This document shows, piece by piece, positions 15,437 through 21,316 of a DNA stretch of 21,316 nt; the first letter of the stretch is position 1; every line of letters begins with the position of its first letter. Source of the stretch: CAZEQK01 sp964514395 (GTDB lineage Bacteria > Bacillota > Bacilli > Tepidibacillales > Tepidibacillaceae); assembly GCA_964514395.1 (NCBI GenBank), contig CAZEQK010000048.1, forward strand, positions 1-21,316, read 5' to 3'. The position numbers and the translations under genes are program-made. The notes under the pieces were generated by a model. That model searched no databases. It was not told the DNA's origin and worked only from the letters and a program-made list of their open reading frames with translations.

Positions 15437-15588
15437 CGGTCAAAAGATAAAATTAATGTGTGTTCACAATATCTAAATACATACTCAGAATATCCTGCAT
15501 AAAATGTAATAAGTAAAATAAAAAAGCTAGCACTTATGGATAAGGGAGGATGTAAAGAGATTATGACAATAAAATAGGAGGCGAAATT
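15437..15588. other. AT-rich leader region of phoH
   Basis: No gene or clear repeat is visible in these 150 bases. TAAAAT at 15500-15505 is a possible -10 box but lacks a good -35. With the repeats before it, this fills the 383-base gap between ylaJ and phoH. Confidence 0.5.
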
Positions 15589-16920
15589 TTGAAGAAAATC
15601 TATATCTTGGATACAAATGTTCTGCTACAAGACCCAAGTTCCATTTTTGCATTTCAAGATAACGAAGTAATCATCCCAGCTGTTGTACTAGAAGAATTAG
15701 ATGCCAAGAAGCGTTTTATTGATGAAGTAGGTAGAAATGCAAGAAAAGTTTCGCGATTATTAGACCAATTAAGAGAAAAAGGAAAGCTACATGCTGGAGT
15801 TCCCTTAAGAAATGGTGGAACATTAAAGATTGAGCTAAACCATCAATCATTTATTAAACTAAAAAAAACCTTTGGTGAAATGACAAATGATAATCGGATA
15901 TTAGCTGTTGCTATGAATCTACAATTAGAGGAAAAGGTGCGAAGGGAAGGAAAACCTGTTATTTTAGTCAGTAAGGACGTATTGATCAGGGTTAAAGCAG
16001 ATACATTGGGAATAGAATCACAGGATTTTCTATCAGATAAGGTCATATCTGATACAGAGATTTATCCAGGATTTTTTGAATTGAAAATTAAGCCTATACT
16101 GATTGACAAATTTTTTGCCAACAAAAGATTAGATATTGAAGAAGTTGGTATAGCGGCTACACAAATATATGCAAATGAGTTTTATATATTAAAGGATGTA
16201 TTTGGTTCAAATAAATCGGCTGTTTCAAAAATAAATAACCAAAAAACATATATAGAATTTTTACGGGTTTATGAATCTGTTTGGGGCATCATACCTAGAA
16301 ATGTACAACAAAGAATGGCTTTAGAATTATTAATGGACGATCAGGTTCGAATCGTGACATTAATAGGGAAAGCTGGAACTGGTAAGACATTATTGTCTTT
16401 AGCAGCTGGTTTATTAAAGGTTGAAGATGAACGAATTTATCATAAATTGTTAGTAGCAAGACCTATTATTCCGATGGGGAAGGATTTAGGCTATTTACCT
16501 GGTGAAAAGGAAGAAAAGCTAAGACCCTGGATGCAACCTATTTATGATAATTTGGAGTACTTATTTAATACAAAAAAACCAGGAGAATTAGATAAAATTC
16601 TTGCTGGTATGGGAAGTATTCAAGTTGAGGCATTGACCTATATTCGCGGGAGAAGTATTCCTAATCAATTTATTATTATTGATGAAGCACAAAACTTAAC
16701 GAAGCATGAAGTGAAAACGATTATTACAAGAGTTGGAGAGGGAAGTAAAATCGTGTTAATGGGTGATCCCGACCAAATAGATCATCCCTATCTAGATGCT
16801 ACTAATAATGGATTAACATACGTAGTGGAAAGATTCAAGGAGGAATCACTTAGTGGACATGTGAAGCTACAAAAGGGAGAGAGATCAACTCTAGCTCAAT
16901 TAGCGGCTGATCTTTTATAA
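15589..16920 (+). CDS. ylaK: PIN-PhoH fusion protein (PhoH2/YlaK type)
   Basis: This 443-residue protein has an N-terminal PIN nuclease domain (about 1-145): Asp8 in YILDTNVLL, Glu35/Glu36 in LEELDAKKR, Asp101 in TNDNRIL and Asp130 in VSKDVLI. The C-terminal PhoH ATPase domain (about 235-443) has Walker A GKAGTGKT (260-267), Walker B FIIIDEAQN and GDPDQID. This layout is the PhoH2 class, for which sequence-specific RNA unwinding and cleavage has been reported in mycobacteria. It corresponds to B. subtilis ylaK. TTG start, with AGGAGG ending 8 nt upstream. All nuclease and ATPase residues look intact. There is no antitoxin-like partner gene upstream; instead the 5' region contains the structured repeats. 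Confidence 0.93.
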   Translation: MKKIYILDTNVLLQDPSSIFAFQDNEVIIPAVVLEELDAKKRFIDEVGRNARKVSRLLDQLREKGKLHAGVPLRNGGTLKIELNHQSFIKLKKTFGEMTNDNRILAVAMNLQLEEKVRREGKPVILVSKDVLIRVKADTLGIESQDFLSDKVISDTEIYPGFFELKIKPILIDKFFANKRLDIEEVGIAATQIYANEFYILKDVFGSNKSAVSKINNQKTYIEFLRVYESVWGIIPRNVQQRMALELLMDDQVRIVTLIGKAGTGKTLLSLAAGLLKVEDERIYHKLLVARPIIPMGKDLGYLPGEKEEKLRPWMQPIYDNLEYLFNTKKPGELDKILAGMGSIQVEALTYIRGRSIPNQFIIIDEAQNLTKHEVKTIITRVGEGSKIVLMGDPDQIDHPYLDATNNGLTYVVERFKEESLSGHVKLQKGERSTLAQLAADLL

Positions 16921-16937
16921 TAATATTTCAGTGGTCT

Positions 16938-16971
16938 ATGGCTATTACGAAAGAAAGTAATAGCCATTTTG
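16938..16971 (+). terminator. terminator after phoH
   Basis: An 11-bp perfect stem, ATGGCTATTAC (16938-16948) with GTAATAGCCAT (16957-16967), closes a GAAAGAAA loop and is followed by TTTTG. Confidence 0.85.
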
Positions 16972-17069
16972 TATTTGCGAAATTTTAAAAAGAAAATTAA
17001 GATGAAGCTAAAGGTTTTATATTTGGCAATTCAAGAGTCATATTAGTGATATAAAGGAAGGGATCAATA

Positions 17070-17690
17070 ATGGAGTTAAAAAAGTTTGTATTAAGTGAAT
17101 TTGCGGTGAACAACTATTTAATTATCAAAGGTCGTGATGCAATACTGATTGATGTCGGTTTTGAACCTGATCCAATCGAAGAATATATCTTAAAAAGAAA
17201 TATAAGCCTAAAAGCGATATTATTAACCCATGCACATTTAGATCATATTGGTGGTTTAGAGCAGATTAGAGAAAAATTTGCAGCTCCAGTTTATATTCAT
17301 ACCCATGAAAATGAATGGTTGGGAAATCCGAAGCATAATGGCTCCAAAGCATTCCCATTTCTAGGACAGGTAATATGTAAATCAGCTGAATACGTTATAG
17401 AAAAGGATGAACGGTTTCAAATTGATGATTTTTATGTGAAAGCTTTTCATACACCAGGTCATACTCCTGGTGGCCTTGTATTTCAGATAGAGAATTGGTT
17501 ATTTACAGGGGATACTTTATTTTATCAATCCATTGGAAGAACAGACCTCTATGGCGGAAATCAAAAAAAACTTATCGATGTCATTAAAACAAAATTATTC
17601 ACACTAGCTGACGAAACAATAGTTTTTCCTGGACATGGTGGTAGCACTGCAATTGCTGAAGAAAAGAAGAGTAATCCTTATGTAAGATAA
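17070..17690 (+). CDS. metallo-beta-lactamase fold hydrolase (YqgX/glyoxalase II-like)
   Basis: This 206-residue cytosolic zinc hydrolase carries the full metal-site set: THAHLDH (His54, His56, Asp58, His59), His131 in TPGHTPGG, Asp148 in FTGDTLF and His189 in PGHGG. SIGRTDLYGGNQ and the overall length match the YqgX/hydroxyacylglutathione-hydrolase-like group. Members act on thioesters or related substrates; in Bacillales the thiol would be bacillithiol or CoA, but nothing here fixes the substrate. An AAGGAAGGGAT ribosome site precedes the ATG. It is isolated by a terminator upstream and the third structured repeat downstream. No hairpin terminator of the usual type follows it. Confidence 0.88.
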   Translation: MELKKFVLSEFAVNNYLIIKGRDAILIDVGFEPDPIEEYILKRNISLKAILLTHAHLDHIGGLEQIREKFAAPVYIHTHENEWLGNPKHNGSKAFPFLGQVICKSAEYVIEKDERFQIDDFYVKAFHTPGHTPGGLVFQIENWLFTGDTLFYQSIGRTDLYGGNQKKLIDVIKTKLFTLADETIVFPGHGGSTAIAEEKKSNPYVR

Positions 17691-17736
17691 ACTATTCATT
17701 TCAATTCATTAGAAATATTAGTAAAATAAAGATGAA

Positions 17737-17894
17737 GTGAAACTTCATTCAGGTGGGATACTTGAATAATAGTTGAACTAATCCAGGAGCTTAGCGCCGA
17801 TTATTTCCAAAGTGTACAAGGTTGGCTAAATGAGTAAAGCTCATTAGTCTCATTAAGTAGAAGAAAGAGTATTAGCGGCAATTAGCTATTGGGC
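17737..17894. repeat. structured intergenic repeat, copy 3 (diverged, with loop insertion)
   Basis: Begins GTGAAACTTC as in copies 1 and 2. Hairpin I: CATTCAGGT (17746-17754) with ACTTGAATA (17760-17768), seven Watson-Crick pairs, one G-U and one terminal mismatch. The linker GAACTAATCCAGG differs at one base. Hairpin II: arms from 17788 and to 17887; the core pairs GCCG (17796-17799) with CGGC (17876-17879). The apical loop is about 60 nt and holds an extra hairpin, CTAAATGAG (17826-17834) with CTCATTAG (17840-17847). It lies in the upstream region of the CapA-like gene. Confidence 0.8.
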
Positions 17895-17924
17895 AAATAC
17901 TTATTTTTAAGAAAGAGTGAGCAT

Positions 17925-19001
17925 ATGGGTATGTTAAATCCAGTTATAAAGATTTTTCTGTTGCTATCACTAGTGTTCTCCTCAACATCAGGAAGTTTAG
18001 AAGCACCAAAGGCGAGAATCATGGTTATTGGTGACGTTATGATGCATTTACCTATCATTAATTCAGGCTATGATACCAATACAGAGGAATATCATTATGA
18101 GAATATTTTCGAAAAGGTTAAGCCAATATTTTCCCAAGCAGATTTTGTTATAGGGAATTTGGAAACTCCAGTTGCCAATACAACCTATTCAGGTTATCCA
18201 AGATTTAATGCTCCCAAAGAAATAGTGAAGGCATTAAAGGATGCTGGTGTTAACGTATTAACAACCGCAAATAACCATGCAATGGATCAATCAGAACAAG
18301 GGTTGGTACAAACCCTAAATCATTTAGATGAGTATAACATTATGCATACAGGTACATTTAGAAGTTTGAAAGGGAAAGAAAAACCACTTATACTAGAAGT
18401 AAATGGGATAAAAATAGGTATTATTGCAACCACCTATGGAACAAATGGCTTACCTATCCCTAAACCATATTTAGTGAATATGTTAAGTGAAGAAAACATT
18501 AAGGTTGATGTAGAAATATTAAAAAAAGAGAATGTTGATTATATTATGGCTATGATACATTTCGGCTATGAGTATCACCGAGACCCTAGTGATGAACAGA
18601 AAGAATGGGTGAAAAAACTATATGAGAATGGTGTGGATTTTGTTTTAGGAAGTCATCCCCATGTGGTCCAAACATTGGAAATTTATAAGGGGAATGAGAA
18701 TGAATCTGATCGTGGAGTCATTTACTCATTGGGTAATTTCCTAAGTAACCAGCGATATGATTGGAAAGAGTATGGCATTATTTTAGATATCATATTAGAA
18801 AAAGATTATTCATCAAAAAAAATCAAAATATCTAGTATTCAAGCAATTCCTACATATGTAAAATCATCCTATAAAGACCGTAAAAGATATTATAAGGTAC
18901 TGCCCATTTTATTTGCTGAAAATGATTCTGTTGACAAAAGTATAGAGAAAAATGGAAGTGACCTAGTAGAGCATGTGTTTCAATATGATAAGAAGAATTA
19001 A
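17925..19001 (+). CDS. secreted CapA-family metallophosphoesterase-like protein
   Basis: From the ATG at 17925 the protein has 358 residues, with a signal-peptide-like N-terminus (MGMLNPVIKIFLLLSLVFSS). The CapA/PGA_cap domain shows MVIGDVMMH, GNLETPVAN, TTANNHAMD, MIHFGYEYHR, GSHPHVVQ and YSLGNFLSNQ, the metallophosphatase-like motif series. CapA proteins take part in poly-gamma-glutamate synthesis or export, but no capB/capC lies nearby, so this is better called CapA-like, perhaps a cell-envelope phosphoesterase. A TTG-initiated extension to 17889 would run into the structured repeat and has no ribosome site, so I reject it. The ribosome site for 17925 is modest (AAGAGTGAG); the ATG at 17931 is an alternative. 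Confidence 0.82.
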   Translation: MGMLNPVIKIFLLLSLVFSSTSGSLEAPKARIMVIGDVMMHLPIINSGYDTNTEEYHYENIFEKVKPIFSQADFVIGNLETPVANTTYSGYPRFNAPKEIVKALKDAGVNVLTTANNHAMDQSEQGLVQTLNHLDEYNIMHTGTFRSLKGKEKPLILEVNGIKIGIIATTYGTNGLPIPKPYLVNMLSEENIKVDVEILKKENVDYIMAMIHFGYEYHRDPSDEQKEWVKKLYENGVDFVLGSHPHVVQTLEIYKGNENESDRGVIYSLGNFLSNQRYDWKEYGIILDIILEKDYSSKKIKISSIQAIPTYVKSSYKDRKRYYKVLPILFAENDSVDKSIEKNGSDLVEHVFQYDKKN

Positions 19002-19008
19002 AAAAACA

Positions 19009-19037
19009 AAATAACCTCCTTCTTGGAGGTTATTTTT
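19009..19037 (+). terminator. terminator after the CapA-like gene
   Basis: AAATAACCTCC (19009-19019) pairs perfectly with GGAGGTTATTT (19025-19035) around TTCTT, followed by more T residues. Confidence 0.92.
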
Positions 19038-19063
19038 AGGGGAGGATCAAATTTGGTAAAAAT

Positions 19064-19096
19064 GAATCCTTTTTGATTCTACTTTGGGGGAAGTAG
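19064..19096 (+). other. two small adjacent hairpins of unknown role
   Basis: GAATC/GATTC (19064-19068, 19075-19079) and CTACTT/AAGTAG (19079-19084, 19091-19096, loop TGGGGG) stand side by side in the gap before the methyltransferase gene. A mini-ORF of 7 codons with a good GGGGAGGATC ribosome site overlaps the first. No further gene is visible in 19038-19230. Confidence 0.3.
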
Positions 19097-19129
19097 GTTG
19101 TAATCAATAAGGGTAATAACAATTTCTGA

Positions 19130-19157
19130 TATAATAATATAATAAGATAAACACTAT
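19130..19157 (+). promoter_or_regulatory. possible -10 boxes and operator-like site of the methyltransferase gene
   Basis: Two overlapping TATAAT boxes (19130-19135 and 19138-19143) lack a good -35. Just downstream, TAAACACTAT (19148-19157) is identical to 21305-21314 in the promoter region of the regulator gene. It could be a site for that regulator. Confidence 0.3.
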
Positions 19158-19230
19158 GTCAATATTAAAAAACATTTTGTTTAAAATAATTTAATATATT
19201 ATTATTTATATCTTTAGAAGGAGAATGGCG

Positions 19231-20421
19231 ATGGAAAATACGACATCAACACAATTAAAAACAAAAATTTTAGCTACTATTTCAAAAAAGGAGAATCAAA
19301 GACTTACTTTTTATGAGTTTATGAAAATGGCTCTATATGAACCTGAGCTTGGATATTATACGAAGGATAAAACAAAAATAGGAAAGAATGCAGATTTTTA
19401 CACTAGTTCATCTGTTGGTCCTATTTTTGGACAAACCATCGCAAATAGCTTTATCGAAATATTGCCCTATACCACCGATCATCAATCTTATATGATTTTA
19501 GAAATAGGTGGAGGAAACGGTCGTTTTGCAAGAGACGTATTAAATTTTCTTAAAGAGAGTCAACCATCCATTTATGATAAACTTCAATATTACATGCTTG
19601 AGGTAAGTCCTTATCATAAAAAGTTACAATATGATAACGTAAAAGAGCATGTGGATCATTTTATATGGGTGCAAACACTTGAAGAGATTCCACGGCCATT
19701 TGAAGGTATTGTTTTTTCTAATGAACTTTTAGATTCTTTTCCTGTTCATAAAGTGAAAAAAATAGACGGAGAGATAAAAGAAGTATATGTCACATGGAAT
19801 GAAAAGGAAGAGAGCTTTGAAGAACTAACTGATAAAATTAGCGATAGTAGGCTTGTTGAATATTTTGAAGAACAGGGTGTATCTATAAAAGAAGGGCAAA
19901 CTGCTGAAATTAACCTTGATGCCATAGAATGGGTCAACAACATATCTCAATTACTTGACAAGGGTTATATTCTTACGATTGATTATGGCTATCCAGCAGA
20001 TGAACTATATGCTAGTCATCGGCACGAAGGTTCGTTAATGTGTTATTATCAACATGTTGCTAATGACGATCCGTACAAAAATATCGGAGATCAGGATATT
20101 ACCTGTCATGTAAATTTTACGGCAATCATGTATTATGGCGAGAGACTTGGCTTGGAGAATGTATGGTTTACAACACAAAGTAAATTCTTAATGAATAATG
20201 GAATATTAAATTATCTGAGTGAGATAGATTTTAAGGAAATTGAGAAAAAGGATATATTTGTAGACAAGGCATTAAAGGTAAATCGAGCTATTAGACATTT
20301 GATTACTCCAGGAGAGATGGGGGATACCTTTAAAGTGCTACTTCAACAAAAAAATATCAAGAAAAAGAATTATCGTTTTCTTGAAAATATTTGGGAACAG
20401 ATGGGGATATCAAGCTTCTAA
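19231..20421 (+). CDS. MidA-type SAM-dependent methyltransferase (COG1565)
   Basis: This 396-residue class-I methyltransferase belongs to the MidA/NDUFAF7 family, whose mitochondrial members methylate an arginine of a complex I subunit. Seen: FYEFMKMALYEPELGYYT, DFYTSSSVGPIFG, SAM-binding motif I as ILEIGGGNGRFARD, SNELLDSFPVHKV and TIDYGYP, the standard order for this family. The bacterial substrate is not known. An ATG at 19225 is only 1 nt from AAGGAG; the next ATG at 19231 has 7-nt spacing and is preferred. It faces the regulator gene across a shared terminator. Confidence 0.85.
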   Translation: MENTTSTQLKTKILATISKKENQRLTFYEFMKMALYEPELGYYTKDKTKIGKNADFYTSSSVGPIFGQTIANSFIEILPYTTDHQSYMILEIGGGNGRFARDVLNFLKESQPSIYDKLQYYMLEVSPYHKKLQYDNVKEHVDHFIWVQTLEEIPRPFEGIVFSNELLDSFPVHKVKKIDGEIKEVYVTWNEKEESFEELTDKISDSRLVEYFEEQGVSIKEGQTAEINLDAIEWVNNISQLLDKGYILTIDYGYPADELYASHRHEGSLMCYYQHVANDDPYKNIGDQDITCHVNFTAIMYYGERLGLENVWFTTQSKFLMNNGILNYLSEIDFKEIEKKDIFVDKALKVNRAIRHLITPGEMGDTFKVLLQQKNIKKKNYRFLENIWEQMGISSF

Positions 20422-20440
20422 TGTTAAAAAGATAAAATAA

Positions 20441-20467
20441 AAAATCGCCTAATATGGCGATTTTTTA
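20441..20467. terminator. bidirectional terminator between methyltransferase and regulator genes
   Basis: AAAATCGCC (20441-20449) pairs with GGCGATTTT (20456-20464) around TAATAT, with A and T runs on the outer sides. It overlaps the regulator stop codon on the minus strand. Confidence 0.85.
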
Positions 20468-21178
20468 TTTTACTGGTAATTTAACCATCGTATATTGACA
20501 AGCATGTTCTCCAATTGCAAGGGAAGATTCTTGAAGTAAGTCGATATCACCAAAATATGTTTGAAATATACCTTCAAGCAAATGTTGATGCATTTGACAT
20601 ATATTATGGTTATTTACCGATGATACGGTGTCATGAAAGATACAATTATTTACTTGGAAACGAAGGGTGTTTTCATCGATTTGATCAAGCTTTGGCTGCA
20701 AACCTTGAGCAATAACTAATTTTTCAATACTTTCAAGCTTTTTTTCTGTTGATAATGCCATTGTATTTTCAATACCATCTTTCATCATGGCATATTTAGC
20801 AGCTTCTATACCAAATCTTCGACCCATGACCTTTAAGGCTTTTTTGCCCTCATCACCAAAGGATAATAGGGTTTCAATCGCTATCTTTGCTAACAATTGA
20901 TAATCTCTTGGTGGGAATTGTAAGCTAATCACTTCATCTGATAATTTGTAGACTCTACTTGGTCTTCCACCACGACCTGTCTTTTCTGTTTCTGATTTGA
21001 GTAGCTTGACATCCTCTAATTTGGATAAATGTAATCTTGCTACATTGGGATGGATACCAAACTTGTCAGCAATTTCTTGAACATTGACTGAACGATTAGC
21101 TGTTGAGATATGTTGATATATAGCAAATCTAGTTGGATCAGCTAACACATTTGTTAATTTTAATGTATTATTTTCCAA
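20465..21178 (-). CDS. winged-helix transcriptional regulator with Cys/His sensor motif
   Basis: This 237-residue regulator has an ArsR/DeoR-like N-terminal winged helix: LADPTRFAIYQHI (12-24), recognition helix at about 35-55 (IADKFGIHPNVARLHLSKLE) and a wing GRGGRPSRVYKL. The C-terminal half (about 90-237) ends with NCIFHDTV ... HNICQMHQHLLEG ... GEHACQYTM, giving Cys179, His182, Cys194, His197 and Cys227. This layout resembles COG2345/SufR-like regulators, where such residues bind an Fe-S cluster or metal. Targets are unknown. AAGGGG precedes the ATG. The promoter spacer contains one arm of a widely spaced inverted repeat, which suggests autoregulation. Confidence 0.82.
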   Translation of the reverse strand: MENNTLKLTNVLADPTRFAIYQHISTANRSVNVQEIADKFGIHPNVARLHLSKLEDVKLLKSETEKTGRGGRPSRVYKLSDEVISLQFPPRDYQLLAKIAIETLLSFGDEGKKALKVMGRRFGIEAAKYAMMKDGIENTMALSTEKKLESIEKLVIAQGLQPKLDQIDENTLRFQVNNCIFHDTVSSVNNHNICQMHQHLLEGIFQTYFGDIDLLQESSLAIGEHACQYTMVKLPVK

Positions 21179-21213
21179 ATTTTATATTACCCCTTTCTAC
21201 CTTTTACACATGT

Positions 21214-21242
21214 ATTATATTATAAACAATAGTGTTAGTAAA
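21214..21242 (-). promoter_or_regulatory. regulator promoter with AACACTATTG element in its spacer
   Basis: On the minus strand TTTACT (21237-21242) and TATAAT (21214-21219) are 17 nt apart. AACACTATTG (21227-21236, minus strand) starts directly after the -35 box and fills much of the spacer, where a bound repressor would block RNA polymerase. Confidence 0.5.
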
Positions 21243-21306
21243 ATAAAACAGGGCCAATCTAAGTTATATATATAATTTTTTTAAAAAAAATAATAAAAAT
21301 ATAGTA

Positions 21307-21316
21307 AACACTATTG
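21307..21316 (+). promoter_or_regulatory. second, inverted copy of AACACTATTG
   Basis: AACACTATTG on the + strand at the last ten bases of the window is the exact reverse complement of 21227-21236, 70 nt away. It may serve looping autoregulation or the promoter of a divergent gene beyond the edge. The intervening stretch is almost all A and T. Confidence 0.4.

Noticed and set aside
17889..17924. TTG start extending the CapA-like protein
   Set aside because: The extension lies in the end of the structured repeat, lacks a ribosome site and would put charged residues ahead of the signal peptide.
17925..19001. Poly-gamma-glutamate capsule operon
   Set aside because: Only a CapA-like gene is present; no capB, capC or pgsE homologue adjoins it and terminator structures isolate it.
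20515..20715. 66-residue open frame on the + strand inside the regulator gene
   Set aside because: Shadow of the regulator on the other strand with no ribosome site of its own.
1..21316. Mobile element or prophage
   Set aside because: No transposase, integrase, phage gene, tRNA-linked attachment site or marked composition change was seen; the gene content is housekeeping with conserved synteny.

Overview
The window is a low-GC, Gram-positive, endospore-former type chromosome segment, most likely Bacillales. Strong AGGAGG-type ribosome sites, frequent TTG/GTG starts, an SR1P peptide, SpeA, YktB and a YlaJ-type sporulation lipoprotein all point that way. The order typA ... ylaI(-) - ylaJ(-) - phoH/ylaK(+) matches the yla cluster I remember from Bacillus subtilis, but nfo, a small unknown gene and an LCP gene are interposed. 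I see no transposase, phage gene, tRNA or rRNA; the region is mostly housekeeping and core-accessory.

Layout: (1) 1-2866: tail of an unknown gene, a YtpA-type lysophospholipase, then a dual-function sRNA locus of the SR1 type. The SR1 locus has a strong promoter, an overlapping match to the CcpN operator consensus, the small SR1P ORF and a terminator shared with the convergent arginine decarboxylase gene speA. (2) 2936-6760: a FabK/nitronate-monooxygenase-like flavoprotein, then a two-gene 2-oxoacid:ferredoxin oxidoreductase operon (korA-korB, 1-nt overlap). (3) 6811-10080: yktB convergent with korB, leucyl aminopeptidase pepA and a 3-hydroxyisobutyrate-dehydrogenase-family reductase. (4) 10097-13370: typA-nfo-small ORF as a probable operon, with the 52-codon zinc-finger gene ylaI facing it. 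(5) 13405-19037: an LCP cell-wall ligase, the lipoprotein ylaJ, the PIN-PhoH protein, a metallo-beta-lactamase-fold hydrolase and a secreted CapA-like phosphoesterase. (6) 19064-21316: a MidA-type methyltransferase convergent with a winged-helix repressor carrying a Cys/His-rich C-terminal sensor motif.

The most unusual feature is a structured intergenic repeat. Two near-identical copies lie in tandem (15256 and 15365) between ylaJ and phoH, and a diverged third copy (17737) lies upstream of the CapA gene. Each complete copy can form two hairpins joined by a strongly conserved linker. The third copy keeps the second stem through a compensatory C-G to G-C change and carries an extra hairpin in the apical loop. 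I do not recognise it as a named RNA or repeat family.

Other regulatory signals: a palindrome over a candidate typA promoter with a hairpin in the leader, and a 10-nt element that occurs twice, inverted, around the promoter of the last regulator and again (core only) upstream of the methyltransferase gene.
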